64,000 nucleotides of DNA from Paulinella micropora (lineage: Eukaryota; Cercozoa; Imbricatea; Euglyphida), in assembly GCA_009731375.1 (NCBI GenBank), contig BJOX01000147.1, forward strand, positions 300,970-364,969, given 5' to 3'. Both the position numbers and the translations under genes were made by a program. Below, piece after piece: positions 9,663 through 19,071 of this stretch; within the stretch, counting starts at the first letter, position 1; every line of letters starts with the position of its first letter. A model generated the notes under the pieces. The model ran no database searches and was not told where the DNA came from. It saw nothing but the letters and a program-made list of their open reading frames with translations.

Positions 9663-10552
9663 ATGCCTATATCTATACATAAAGGATTAATAGCAAACAA
9701 TTTGCCACGAAAAACACTTTTGAAGCAGAATCTGGAGAAGACCAACATAGAAAAAGCACACGAGGAATTTACTATTGACAGGCCAGTAATAACAGAGTTA
9801 GATAGCAAAAAACCGCCCAAATTTAAGAATGACTTGGAAATACAACCAATTAAAACACAAAGAGATGGTGTTGAATTGCTTCCTATTCAAAAAGAAGGAA
9901 TACTGCCAGCAATGGGAACTATGGTTATATGTGCGAGCACTGGTGGAGGCAAATCAGTTATGATTTGTAATCTACTCGCCAAAAAGAACATGTTGAAAGG
10001 TTTTTATGATAGAATAGTTGTCTTTTGCTTAAGTCCGTGCCCGATTTTAGAAGACACTCTTAAGTTTAAAAAAGAAGACATAATCAAAAAAGATAAGCCC
10101 GAGTTAATGAGAGACATATTAACTTGATTAAAACTAAAGGTTTTAAGAAAGCACCAAAGATATTATTGTTATTAGATGACATAGCACAGAGTAAAATTTC
10201 TCTTAAATCAGAAGTGCTTACCGAGTTGTTTTTCGCTTCAACACATGCTAAAGTGTCAGTCTGGGTAGCAACTCAGAGTTATACACAACTCCCACGAAGA
10301 GTAAGAATTAATTGTCATTGGATGATTATTTTTAATGGAGTAAGGAGAAGCGAACTTGACAGACTGGCAGATGAATATGAAAGTCCTTTTCTCACTAAAA
10401 AGGAATTTTACAATATGGTTAAATATGCCACAGCAGAACCTTATTCGTTTCTAGCAATTAACAATACGGCTAGTGATAGAACAACCCAGTTTAGAAAGAA
10501 TTTCTCTACTATATTACGATTAAATAAGGATAGAGATATGACGAACTTGTAA
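9663..10552 (+). CDS. A32-like genome-packaging ATPase, frameshifted
   Basis: This FtsK/HerA-superfamily ATPase would drive DNA into the capsid. The first frame (9,663-10,127) holds the Walker A motif ASTGGGKS at residues 91-98, after a leader typical of polinton-like virus ATPases. The second frame (from about 10,124, offset by one base class) holds the Walker B region ILLLLDDIAQ, a sensor-like WVATQSY and an NGVRRSELDRLADEY arginine segment. The frame changes at about 10,124-10,130. Together about 295 residues, the usual length. A sequencing error or a real disabling frameshift are both possible; no programmed-frameshift signal is obvious. Confidence 0.85.
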
Positions 10553-10588
10553 AATTAAATTAAATGTTTTTTTACCATAATATATGAC

Positions 10589-11165
10589 ATGACGGAATCA
10601 ACTAAATTATACAAAACTTGCTATCATCGGCATAAACAAAATGCACAAGGAAAATTCGTAACAATTCGTAAAGGATCGCCCGAATACTTAGCAGTAAGGA
10701 AGATAGAAGAGGATATTAAGAGTGGTAAGATTAAGTGTCAATTAAAGCCAAAAGTAAGCAAAGTAAGTAAGAAAAACGAACAACCTATTGCCAGCGGGCA
10801 ACCAGACCAAGTGCCAGACGAAGCATTGAAACGAAAGGCACCAGACATAGCATCAGCAAATAATTCATCTCCCGAACCAAATGCAAAACCTGTTGAAATG
10901 TCTCCAGCACCTAAGGTTGAACAATCCTTACCAAAATCTGTTAATCCCACTCCTGTTTCTGTGCCAAAACAAACTACCACAACCAGCAAGCAAGATAGAA
11001 GCAATAGAAGATGCTTCTAAGGAAACTCCACCACCAACCAAAGAAGTTGCTCAAACTAGCGATGTTGATGTAAATCAAGCCATAGCGGATTTAAAGAAAA
11101 TGAAAGAGGAAAGAATTACACACAAGAATTTACAAATTATGAAAAAAATAATTAATGCTAATTGA
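10589..11165 (+). CDS. Pro/Lys-rich linker protein, frameshifted
   Basis: ATG at 10,589 behind a TAATATATGA promoter word. The N-terminal 60 residues are basic and ordered (LYKTCYHRHKQNAQGKF, EYLAVRKIEEDI); a Pro/Ser/Lys-rich linker follows. That frame stops at 11,020, while a second frame (to 11,165) continues with an acidic and then helical tail (VNQAIADLKKMKEER). The break lies near 10,990-11,000 and looks like a single-base indel. Unknown function; located between packaging ATPase and capsid genes. Confidence 0.5.
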
Positions 11166-11188
11166 CAAAATAATTATTATTTTATATA

Positions 11189-11587
11189 ATGATTAAAAAC
11201 ACACATGCCTCCAATAGATTGTCTAATGAGTTTATTAATAAACTCAACGAAGGAAACAGACCCGCGAGTGATGGATTTCAATTGAATCAGTTTGAATTGT
11301 GGAGTAGTCATGGTGCCCCATTAGTTAATAAACCATTAACTGAATTTGGCTACCTTGTCTCACATGAGAAGAGCACCATTCAAAACACATTAACTGACAT
11401 TTCTGATAACAAAGAAAATGCGGATGTTGTTGATTTGGACACTGCTGTGAGCAGTTTGGCTTATTTAAAGAAAGCGGTTCAAAATGCTGAGGCAAGAGAG
11501 TTTCAATTGACTTCACCACAAGATGCGAGACTTGACAATACACAAAAATCAGTTGATATTATTAAACAATCCGTTTCAAGTGAATAA
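11189..11587 (+). CDS. Unknown 132-aa protein upstream of the capsid gene
   Basis: ATG at 11,189 lies inside a TATATAATG promoter-start word. The protein is soluble, mixed alpha/beta in appearance, with no membrane span, signal or cysteine cluster. It lies 81 bp before the major capsid gene and is the same strand, so probably a virion or morphogenesis protein. Not recognised. Confidence 0.55.
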   Translation: MIKNTHASNRLSNEFINKLNEGNRPASDGFQLNQFELWSSHGAPLVNKPLTEFGYLVSHEKSTIQNTLTDISDNKENADVVDLDTAVSSLAYLKKAVQNAEAREFQLTSPQDARLDNTQKSVDIIKQSVSSE

Positions 11588-11668
11588 TTAATTATTTTTA
11601 ATTTCTATTATTATTTTTTTATTATAGGAACATTGCGAATTTTACTATCCTACAACCACAAAAAAAAA

Positions 11669-13096
11669 ATGGAAGGAAAGGATTCTAAAAATACTGAGGA
11701 GTTGATGACCCTCAACAACCTCAGATATGAGTTGCCAGCAAATCTAGCACTCACTGAACAGGGAAGTATCTTTAAGAAGAACTTCGCCGACCAGCAGACT
11801 TATACCAGTTCGTCGGGGACTGAAATGATTTTTACATTACAGGCAAGCACTGATTTTGTTTATGGAAAGAATTGTTATTTGTCGTTTGACATTATGGCAG
11901 AACATCTAGTAGCCACTGATGGAAAGAATGATGTTGCTTGCGCTCTGGGTTTCCAGAACACTCCCGCAACTGCTATTTTTGAAAGATTTTTGCTAGAAAG
12001 TAAGGATGGAAGCGAACTTGAACGAATTGAAGATTTGAACAAGATGGTGCGAAATATTCTCCCGTGGCATTATCCATTTGATCATCGCAAGCAGGCACAG
12101 ATGGCTGGACAGAGAGAAGAGGTTAAAGTTAATTTTAATGTTACAGACCCTTCAGTTGCTAATTTTGCGCTCAATAACCCCACCGCTGGTAGTGTTGCGA
12201 CTGGCAATTATTTGAGAGTTTGTATTCCTCTTCATTACTTCTCTGGTATCTTTAATGAAGAAACTCTCATTCCTCCCTCTCTGATTAGTGGTATGAGACT
12301 TCGTTTGACATTTGCCCCCCCACAGGAAGCATTGACTATTATTGGAACTGCTACTGGCGGTGTTCCCACTGGTTTTAGTAGCACTGCTCTCACTTACACC
12401 ATATCAAATCCAGTTGTAATGTTGGAAACCTTCTCACTTGCTCCAGCAGTGCAGAGAAATATTTTGGAACAGATGGGAAGCAAGGATGGGCTTCCATACA
12501 CTTATGAAACATATTATAACCAAAAGGCAAATCCGGGCACGTCTGTTGATTTTAATCTTCAAGTAAATAAGGCCGTTGCCCGCGCTCAGTGCTTGTATAT
12601 CGTAACTCAGAATGTGCTTTCTGATAATGCTAGCATTGATAACTTGGGAACGGCTCAAATGCCTTATAGACAATATCAATGTCGTATTGGCGATTGGTAT
12701 GCTCCACAACAAAAGATGGAACTTGGAGGAAGCACCGATACTCTGGCCACCGTTCAACGAGGATGTGCAGAATTGTATATTAACAATCTCCAAGCGACTA
12801 TGGGTATTCGTGATGCTTATATGACTTCCTCTGTTTCTCTTGAAGACTTTCGCTATTGGTATTCTGCTGGACTTGCCACTACTGCTACAAACGGAGGATT
12901 TGCCACCATTATCCAAACTCTCAATCAGTCTCCGCATATTGGAGCGTCTGGTCTTGCAGTTAATAATTCGCGAACTGCTGAAGTTACTCTTCGGTATGCT
13001 TCTGATTATGGTGCTACAAATAAGGCTATCACTGCTTGGTTGAAATATGTCAAAGTCGCATCTATCTATCCCAGTAGATGTGTCGTAAAACAATAA
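11669..13096 (+). CDS. Major capsid protein, double jelly-roll (element A)
   Basis: The start at 11,669 (MEGKDSK) follows an A-run and is preferred to an upstream non-conserved extension from 11,633. The 475-residue length, all-beta composition and position before the penton gene fit the double jelly-roll capsid protein of polinton-like viruses, which forms the hexameric capsomers. Visible family features are an early strand block (YTSSSGTEMIFTLQ), a helical EELxxMV-type insertion (residues about 125-150, ELERIEDLNKMVRNILPW), the LRVCIPLHYFSGIF strand near residue 200, and a C-terminal YLKYVKVA.YPS strand. Stop TAA. It appears intact. Exact clade cannot be fixed without structure or profile comparison. 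Confidence 0.88.
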   Translation: MEGKDSKNTEELMTLNNLRYELPANLALTEQGSIFKKNFADQQTYTSSSGTEMIFTLQASTDFVYGKNCYLSFDIMAEHLVATDGKNDVACALGFQNTPATAIFERFLLESKDGSELERIEDLNKMVRNILPWHYPFDHRKQAQMAGQREEVKVNFNVTDPSVANFALNNPTAGSVATGNYLRVCIPLHYFSGIFNEETLIPPSLISGMRLRLTFAPPQEALTIIGTATGGVPTGFSSTALTYTISNPVVMLETFSLAPAVQRNILEQMGSKDGLPYTYETYYNQKANPGTSVDFNLQVNKAVARAQCLYIVTQNVLSDNASIDNLGTAQMPYRQYQCRIGDWYAPQQKMELGGSTDTLATVQRGCAELYINNLQATMGIRDAYMTSSVSLEDFRYWYSAGLATTATNGGFATIIQTLNQSPHIGASGLAVNNSRTAEVTLRYASDYGATNKAITAWLKYVKVASIYPSRCVVKQ

Positions 13097-13137
13097 AAAA
13101 TTAAAAATTAGAATAATATATTTTATAATATATAGCA

Positions 13138-13767
13138 ATGTCCTTTACAATAAGCAATCTTGAAGATGAAAAGCGAACCCGCAAAAATTTCCTCCTTCGC
13201 GTCTCCTCAAGTGATAAAACAGAAACAAAATCCGCTTCTACTCACAATGGCCGTTTCGTCGTTGATCTCCCAGCAACTGGTCGGAATATTGATATAATCA
13301 GTGCTTATGTAGTAAAGAGTATCTCTATCCCAAATGTTTTCCCAAACATACCGAGTTATGCCAACACTCTCACATTGATTAAAACAACGGGATCTGCTAC
13401 AAAAACGGCAATCGTAACAGAAAATCAATACACCATTGATACATTTATTACCGCCCTTCAAACTGCGATTAATTCGGCAATTACCCCCAACTCTGTAGTT
13501 ATAACTTTGAACTCCGTTAATAAATTGAATTTCGCATTCACTGGTGATACGTATGCTTTTGATTATGATAATAGCACGATTAGAGACAAGATAGGACTAA
13601 CTGCCGATATTTCGGCCGCGGCGAGTAGCACAATGCAATCTATCGTGAATTTAATCGGTGAAACGGCCGTTTATGTTCATATCGTTATTAGAAATGCGAG
13701 CGGTGAAGTTTTGGAGGTTCCTTTAAACTTTGAGGTTAGTATTCTCTTGAAGGCGTATCATGCGTAA
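13138..13767 (+). CDS. Minor capsid (penton-type) protein, element A
   Basis: A 209-residue frame, 41 bp after the capsid gene, with a TTATAATATA promoter word. The start (SFTISNLEDE..R..FLLRVSSSDK) followed by beta strands, IISAYVVKSISIPNVFPNI and a TALQTAIN helix matches the single-jelly-roll minor capsid proteins that form the vertices in virophages and polinton-like viruses. The protein at 52,261-53,088 in element B has the same layout (IWATIPNATYNI, then a LQSLL helix). Intact, ends TAATAA. Confidence 0.75.
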   Translation: MSFTISNLEDEKRTRKNFLLRVSSSDKTETKSASTHNGRFVVDLPATGRNIDIISAYVVKSISIPNVFPNIPSYANTLTLIKTTGSATKTAIVTENQYTIDTFITALQTAINSAITPNSVVITLNSVNKLNFAFTGDTYAFDYDNSTIRDKIGLTADISAAASSTMQSIVNLIGETAVYVHIVIRNASGEVLEVPLNFEVSILLKAYHA

Positions 13768-13790
13768 TAAAAAAGAAAATATAAGATATA

Positions 13791-14018
13791 ATGACTTTTA
13801 TACAAAATTTAGATATACTATTTACATTGATACAAAATATTAACTCACGACGAAGACGACAACATAAAGAACAAATCCCCTGCGGTGTCAATATTGACCA
13901 GTTTTACAAATATTTGAAGACAAATCACGCACAACTAACCGAAGAATTAATCAAGGATAAGGACTTTGAATATATAAAAAAAATGTCAATAGAGATAGAA
14001 AAAAAAATTGATAAATAA
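13791..14018 (+). CDS. Small basic protein (75 aa)
   Basis: ATG at 13,791 directly in an ATAAGATATAATG word. The N-terminus is a hydrophobic helix (FIQNLDILFTLIQNI), then an Arg cluster (SRRRRQ) and a Lys/Glu helix. Unknown; the basic patch suggests nucleic-acid or capsid-interior contact, which is inference. Confidence 0.45.
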   Translation: MTFIQNLDILFTLIQNINSRRRRQHKEQIPCGVNIDQFYKYLKTNHAQLTEELIKDKDFEYIKKMSIEIEKKIDK

Positions 14019-14042
14019 GATAAGATAAGTTTTTTTTTGTGT

Positions 14043-15605
14043 TTAAATCTGATCTTCAATCCAGTTTAATGAAACATAGATATTAGCAGTTCCGCCGCTT
14101 GTATTTTGTGCGGATATGGTAAATGTCTTACTTGGTCCTATCTTGATATTATATTGAGACAAATCAATGTATATGGATGAACCACCAGACAACACATATG
14201 TAAATATCACACTTCCGCCCGTTCTTGTAGTTCCTGCCGTATCAACTTCTGCTAACGATGTGGCAGTATCGTAATTTGAATAAGAAGGTGTTCCTCCTAA
14301 TGTGGTATTAAGAATAATTCTCGCGATACATGTTTTAGTATCAGAATTACTTATACACAAATTCTCAAAATAGATTATGTTATAGTTTGTTTTGACATTG
14401 AATGTGGCACGATTTCTAATAGTAAATATAGCATTTTCAGTTGCTCCTATAGTTTTAACATTGTCATACGAATTAGTTATAGCAATAGTCCGATCAATAG
14501 TCCCTTCAACCGCCAAAAACATGCTAGCAGTTTTCATTACAACGGATCCAAGACTTGACGAATATGCCTTCGCATAAATAGCAAACGCCGCCTGATCCAA
14601 TGATGGAGCGGTAGCAGTGCTCGCGTATTTAATTGAATGAATTACTTCCATTCGTCCAGTTCGCGGGTTTTCTATTTTGAATGTAATTTGACCACTACCC
14701 AGATACTGAACAACTATTTCAAACACATTCAATTTANNNNNNNNNNTAATAGTAAATATGGCATTCTCAGTTGCTCCTATAGTTTTAACATTATCATACG
14801 AGTTAGTAAAAGCAATAGTCCGATCAATATTCCCTTCAACTGCCAAAAACATGCTAGCAGTTTTCATTACAACGGATCCAAGACTTGACGAATATGCCTT
14901 CGCATAAATAGCAAACGCCGCCTGATCCAATGATGGAGCGGTAGCAGTGCTCGCGTATTTAATTGAATGAATTACTTCCATTCGTCCAGTTCGCGGGTTT
15001 TCTATTTTGAATGTAATTTGACCACTACCCAGATACTGAACAACTATTTCAAACACATTCAATTTAGTAAAATCAATCGTAGGGAAGTTTCCAGTATTAT
15101 TACATTTATCAACATTCCACGCATATTGACTGACCACATTTTCTACACTCCCCGCCGTTCTTACAACAGACATTCCCAAACTTGATTGTCTAAAACATAA
15201 ATTGTCTGCTGGTGTGCCTATGCCAATATCGCAATTGAAACTATCTGCGGCGATAGATGACGGAAACAATGCGGAAAATCTAGCAACTAACCCCATACCA
15301 ATTCTATATTTGGCTCGTTCAATAGTCGTAATCTGTGCCGTTGAATTACCTAAGGCGGATGTCGTTAAAACCGCCATTGAATCAGCAGACGATACCACCC
15401 CGCCATTAGTCTCCGTTTTGTCAAAGAATCGCGTATTAATACCATATGTAAATACATTTTGTAATACTGGCGACAAAGTGGCCGTTCTCAATTCTCCGAA
15501 GGCGGTTGTTGGTAAAGCATCTTTAATACTATCAATAGATAAAGAAGAAGATGATGATGTAGTTGATGAAGATGGTGTATTCGTGCTTTGACCAAAAAGG
15601 TTCAT
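14043..15605 (-). CDS. Attachment-type beta-rich virion protein (element A), with assembly duplication
   Basis: ATG 15,605 starts MNLFGQS after a palindromic A/T promoter; the frame runs to 14,043. A Ser/Thr-rich N-terminus leads into a beta-rich body with NVFEIVVQYLGSGQITFKIE and ends with a strand series finishing YVSLNWIEDQI. A block of about 105 residues occurs twice around a 10-N gap (14,737-14,746) with a few substitutions (for instance GNIDRTIAF versus GTIDRTIAI), so the true gene is shorter and the gap separates overlapping variant contigs. The protein is clearly homologous to the one at 51,012-52,196 in element B. A virion surface or attachment role is inferred from beta content and neighbours. 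Confidence 0.75.
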   Translation of the reverse strand: MNLFGQSTNTPSSSTTSSSSSLSIDSIKDALPTTAFGELRTATLSPVLQNVFTYGINTRFFDKTETNGGVVSSADSMAVLTTSALGNSTAQITTIERAKYRIGMGLVARFSALFPSSIAADSFNCDIGIGTPADNLCFRQSSLGMSVVRTAGSVENVVSQYAWNVDKCNNTGNFPTIDFTKLNVFEIVVQYLGSGQITFKIENPRTGRMEVIHSIKYASTATAPSLDQAAFAIYAKAYSSSLGSVVMKTASMFLAVEGNIDRTIAFTNSYDNVKTIGATENAIFTIXXXXKLNVFEIVVQYLGSGQITFKIENPRTGRMEVIHSIKYASTATAPSLDQAAFAIYAKAYSSSLGSVVMKTASMFLAVEGTIDRTIAITNSYDNVKTIGATENAIFTIRNRATFNVKTNYNIIYFENLCISNSDTKTCIARIILNTTLGGTPSYSNYDTATSLAEVDTAGTTRTGGSVIFTYVLSGGSSIYIDLSQYNIKIGPSKTFTISAQNTSGGTANIYVSLNWIEDQI

Positions 15606-15629
15606 TTTATATTTTATATTATATAAAAT
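15606..15629. promoter_or_regulatory. Palindromic divergent A/T promoter
   Basis: The 24 bp between divergent starts at 15,605 (-) and 15,630 (+) are an almost perfect A/T palindrome around TATATTATATAA, offering a TATA word in each direction. Confidence 0.5.
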
Positions 15630-15905
15630 ATGCCAATAATAATACATGATTTGCCAAGTGATATAGTTGGACACATAAGAACATTTGTTTATTCAGAAAT
15701 GTCCCAGCAGAATTATAGAAAAGAATTTTGCAATATATGCGGTTTGTCTCGCACATTCCAATCACATCCTCCTATTATAGCAGTTGATATTGATAATGTA
15801 GATGGTGTTCAGTTTTTCACAATCTGTTCCATTAATTCCTACAGACGAGAGTCTAATATTAGAGCAAGATATGGTGAACCGCCTTTAATCGTTGTTAAGT
15901 ATTAA
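15630..15905 (+). CDS. F-box-like small protein with CxxC pair (91 aa)
   Basis: ATG at 15,630. Residues 5-22 (IHDLPSDIVGHIRTFVYS) fit the start of an F-box, the motif that docks proteins onto SKP1-type ubiquitin ligases. A CNICG pair follows at about residue 36. The element B protein at 37,583-38,161 has the same order: an F-box-like start and then a Cys cluster. If correct, the role would be redirecting host ubiquitination. The match is short and based on one motif. Confidence 0.45.
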   Translation: MPIIIHDLPSDIVGHIRTFVYSEMSQQNYRKEFCNICGLSRTFQSHPPIIAVDIDNVDGVQFFTICSINSYRRESNIRARYGEPPLIVVKY

Positions 15906-15910
15906 TCTTT

Positions 15911-17248
15911 TTAAACTTTTTGTTTATTTCTTGTGCTTCTCCGTAATGGTGCTTTTACTTCCTCTGTCGCGGTTTCTTCTTGTGGCACTTCTTTCNNNNN
16001 NNNNNATGGCACTTCTTTCTTCTCTTTGATAAACTTTTTAACAATAACGGCTCCAATCTTGCTTAATTGTCTTAGTTTAATATTTGTTATTATTCCCCCG
16101 TGGTCGTTGTAAATCTGTTCGAGCAATTTATACTTATCATCTCTGCTTGCTTTTTTTCCTAATGGTTGATATTTGCTTTCTTCTTCTCCGTTTTCACTTT
16201 CAGTTTCATTAATATTATTTAAATTCAAACATAAATCTATCTTTCTTCTTAATTCCTCTAATTCTGTTTTAATTCCTTCTGCCTTAATTTCTTCAGGGTC
16301 GGCCACATTAACCCATGAATAACTAAATGAAGTCAACATATCACCATGACCGCGCACATTTGAAACCCATGTATTAAAATTCTCTATTTTCGGATTGGCA
16401 AAATTACTATATGACAAACTAGCATATATTTTTCGCAACATACTACTTTTCTGTGTGTATTCCGAAAGCCAAGGAAAGATTTTAATAATTCTTTTATTTA
16501 GTTTATTATTCTTTTGTTTATCAAGCACGCCTTCTTTGTTGATGATAACTGCTTTTTTCTTTTTGAAATGGTTCCGTATTGAATTTACTTGTTCAATTAC
16601 GAATTCAGGAGTAAAAAGGACAACAGGCCTCTCAGTCCAATTCTTTTCTTGTCCTTCTCTCTTTTTTGCTAAATTATTTACCCTCAACCAACTTGGTTTA
16701 TCTGCTATCAACTCGTATGTGTTTTTATCAAATATTTCCACGGGCCTCGCTCCAATTGCTATCATCAAAGCAAGTAGTTTAAGATAAGGGTCATTACTTA
16801 ATATCATATCGTTCATTTTAGCCATTACATCACGAACATCAATCTGTATTTTTTGTTCATTTTTTGCTTTGACATCTTTCTTATATCCTTCTACAATATC
16901 AATCCGCTCGTCTTCATTCAGATTAAAATACTTATCCAGTTTGCTCATTTCATATACCTTTTCACTTTGATAAGTTTCTATTGCTTTTTTTCTTACCTCA
17001 GAAAGTCTTTGTCTTCTGCTGTTCAAATTTGGATACACAATAGCATATTTGGGATATATGGCTTTTAGTGCCTCAAGTGCCTCTTCATCATTCGTTGGTG
17101 TGCTAAATAGCGATATAATGGCATTATGAAAGGCGATACTTGGTTTCAACTCACTATCGTAGAAGTTGGACACAACATCATAAATTTTATTTTCTGTAGT
17201 AGCAACTCTTAACTGCCTAACAAATTTTCTATCGTCTTCGCTCCACAT
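15911..17248 (-). CDS. Telomere-resolvase-like tyrosine recombinase (element A)
   Basis: A 445-residue protein from ATG 17,248. Catalytic landmarks of a tyrosine recombinase are present in order: box I Arg in IGARPVEIF (R168), a Lys in the NLAKKR hairpin (about 195), box II Arg in MLRKIYASLSY (R272), His in RGHGD (H301) and the nucleophile Tyr in SFSYSW (Y310). Box II has the LR-x-IY-A form that I associate with hairpin-telomere resolvases (TelN/TelK/ResT type) rather than the HxxR of phage integrases. The C-terminal 120 residues are charged. A 10-N gap at 15,996-16,005 is flanked by a 13-base repeat, so little is missing. It would cut and seal genome ends or integrate the element. Confidence 0.7.
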   Translation of the reverse strand: MWSEDDRKFVRQLRVATTENKIYDVVSNFYDSELKPSIAFHNAIISLFSTPTNDEEALEALKAIYPKYAIVYPNLNSRRQRLSEVRKKAIETYQSEKVYEMSKLDKYFNLNEDERIDIVEGYKKDVKAKNEQKIQIDVRDVMAKMNDMILSNDPYLKLLALMIAIGARPVEIFDKNTYELIADKPSWLRVNNLAKKREGQEKNWTERPVVLFTPEFVIEQVNSIRNHFKKKKAVIINKEGVLDKQKNNKLNKRIIKIFPWLSEYTQKSSMLRKIYASLSYSNFANPKIENFNTWVSNVRGHGDMLTSFSYSWVNVADPEEIKAEGIKTELEELRRKIDLCLNLNNINETESENGEEESKYQPLGKKASRDDKYKLLEQIYNDHGGIITNIKLRQLSKIGAVIVKKFIKEKKEVPXXXXKEVPQEETATEEVKAPLRRSTRNKQKV

Positions 17249-17319
17249 CCTCAGTGTATATTAGACAAGTCTATAATTTTTTTAATTAAAATACTCAGGT
17301 GTCATAATTTTTCCTTTGG

Positions 17320-17705
17320 TTGCCGTGTCCGACGTTGGCTGAGGTCTTAATGACTACATTGTCCGAGGTATTAATGATTGAAAAGTAAACGTTGGCCGTC
17401 TAACATAAATAGCAGTGAGAGATTGAATAAAATTCGTTTTATTAAGGGGGGTGTCCAACGTTGGCCGACGTTGGCGACCTTTTTTCAAAATTTTTCCGAG
17501 GGGGTATAAAAAAGGGGGGGGGGGGACCTTTTTTTTTTAAAAAAAAAAAAAGGTCGGACAGGTCGGACAGGTTGGACATATTAAAAAATAGATAATATAT
17601 AAAGAGAATTATTAATAAAATCGTTTAAAATTAACATTAAAAAGTGTCCGACGTTGTGGCCGACCTTTAAAATCATTAAGGCAACCTTGGACAGGTTGGA
17701 CAGTG
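17320..17705. other. Iteron-like palindromic region, candidate replication origin
   Basis: This gene-free stretch carries repeated words related to GTCCGACGTTGGC and GGTCGGACAGGTTGGACA in both orientations (17,327-17,340; 17,388-17,400; 17,453-17,479; 17,551-17,578; 17,645-17,664; 17,685-17,702), plus a direct repeat GAGGTxTTAATGA at 17,341 and 17,365. At its centre is a palindrome GACC-T(n)-A(n)-GGTC (about 17,525-17,555) next to a G-run. Clustered iterons around an A/T palindrome are typical of origins or recombinase binding sites. Confidence 0.55.
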
Positions 17706-17798
17706 GATAATAAAATGAATTTAATAAATATCTCTCACACTGCTCACACATGAAATGGCTGTACAACCATGGCAGAAGAGACGCCGATCAATAAAGTT

Positions 17799-17846
17799 AT
17801 TCGTAGAAATTGCTTCCAAAATTTATCAAAAGCAATTTCCACGAAT
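17799..17846. terminator. Hairpin at the 3' end of the 17,826 gene
   Basis: Arms 17,799-17,815 and 17,830-17,846 pair over 17 bp with one mismatch around a 14-nt loop. The hairpin spans the stop codon of the minus-strand gene. By analogy with mimivirus hairpin-directed transcript ends it may mark the mRNA 3' end. Confidence 0.5.
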
Positions 17847-18308
17847 ACAAGTTACTTTTAAATATGGAGCGAAGTTGGCCATTGTAAAGTAAACATTGAT
17901 AGGATCAGCAATTGAAGCAAAATATTTGTTCAGGTTTGAGCGATGAGCGAACACAAACAACTCCTCCTGAGTTTCTTGAAGGGGATTAACGACCATTACA
18001 TGCAACCCCCGAAGCGTATTAACCTTTCCTGACTTGGATGCTGACTTGATGAAGCGTGCCTCCTTATATGCATAACCTTGTTGAGCAAAGCCAGCTAGCC
18101 TCATATTATCAAACTCTATGAGAAAGTTTAGAGGTTTATCCCTTTTGAATAACAAATAAAGTCGGTCGCGATGTTTAAACTCTGGAATCAATCGAGTGCT
18201 GAGCTGTGCCTGAAAGGCGTCGATCGTCAGTGTCTGAAGTACTTCCACGAGAGCCTCTGTGGCTTCTTTTGCTTCTGCTTCTGTGGCGGTCTTGGCCTCT
18301 GTCGACAT
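17826..18308 (-). CDS. Unknown 160-aa protein
   Basis: ATG 18,308. An Ala/Glu/Thr-rich N-terminal helix (residues 1-25) precedes a folded domain of about 130 residues with LYLLFKRDKPLNFLIEFDNM and a C-terminal FAPYLKVTCIRGNCF. It is somewhat more GC-rich than the rest of element A. No family recognised and no partner suggested by context beyond its place between the candidate origin and the right terminal repeat. Confidence 0.55.
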   Translation of the reverse strand: MSTEAKTATEAEAKEATEALVEVLQTLTIDAFQAQLSTRLIPEFKHRDRLYLLFKRDKPLNFLIEFDNMRLAGFAQQGYAYKEARFIKSASKSGKVNTLRGLHVMVVNPLQETQEELFVFAHRSNLNKYFASIADPINVYFTMANFAPYLKVTCIRGNCF

Positions 18309-18558
18309 TTTTGAGTTCGCACTTTTGGCTTTGAGAAAAAACCAATTATGAAAAGAATTCTCAAGAAAAAATCTAGTGGTTCTGATTGTTGCAAAAACAA
18401 ATGGAGGGAGAGAAATAGACCCGCGTGTCTAATTTTTCCATTTTACTTATTTTGGACGGACACCTCAGACGGGAAAGGTGAGGTAAAAATACACACCGCC
18501 AAAATTCTGACCGCCGTGCCTTGGACTGCTTTCAGTCTTTCTTTTTCCCAATCTCGCA

Positions 18559-19071
18559 ATGAGTGAGGACGGAAGTATCAATGATGATAATATTGAATAT
18601 GTTGAAAGAGAAGAACACAATAAATGGTTGGAGAAATTACAAGATAAAGGAAAACAAAAGTTAATATCTTATAAAGCAAATAATGATGTCAAATATGATA
18701 ATATAAGTAAATTAGAACGAAAAAGAATACAATTAGAAAAAGAAAGGAAAGATTGTATGAATAAGGCGAGTGCTATTGAAGAATTGCTTAATAAATGTAA
18801 TGATAATGTAGAGCGAAAGGAAAAAATTGAACAAATGAAACGGGAAAAAAAGAGAGAAGAAGAACGAAAGAAGAAACAATTAAGATTATTTGAACATTGG
18901 TTAAGTGCGGAAAATCAACCAATGGGACTTGATGATGAAATAAAAGCACGAAAGATGATTGATAGTGGAAAAAATCATCAGAAATTATTCAGTCATATGA
19001 GAAATATAAAAGACAAAGAATTGAATAAAAGTAGTTCTAACTACTATTTCGCACATAGGAGTATAAACTAG
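18559..19071 (+). CDS. Terminal-repeat coiled-coil protein, right copy
   Basis: A 170-residue frame from ATG 18,559. After an acidic start (SEDGSINDDNIEYVERE) it is one long Lys/Glu/Arg helix (about residues 20-125) and then LRLFEHWLSAENQPMGLDDE. The last 30 residues differ from the left copy through a one-base difference in an A-run. The gene straddles the inner end of the right terminal repeat. Function unknown; a coiled-coil structural or DNA-end protein is conceivable. Confidence 0.6.
   Translation: MSEDGSINDDNIEYVEREEHNKWLEKLQDKGKQKLISYKANNDVKYDNISKLERKRIQLEKERKDCMNKASAIEELLNKCNDNVERKEKIEQMKREKKREEERKKKQLRLFEHWLSAENQPMGLDDEIKARKMIDSGKNHQKLFSHMRNIKDKELNKSSSNYYFAHRSIN

Noticed and set aside
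17511-17552. G-run followed by T- and A-runs read as a transcription terminator
   Set aside because: It lies at the centre of inverted iterons and far from any gene end, so an origin or recombination site is the better reading.
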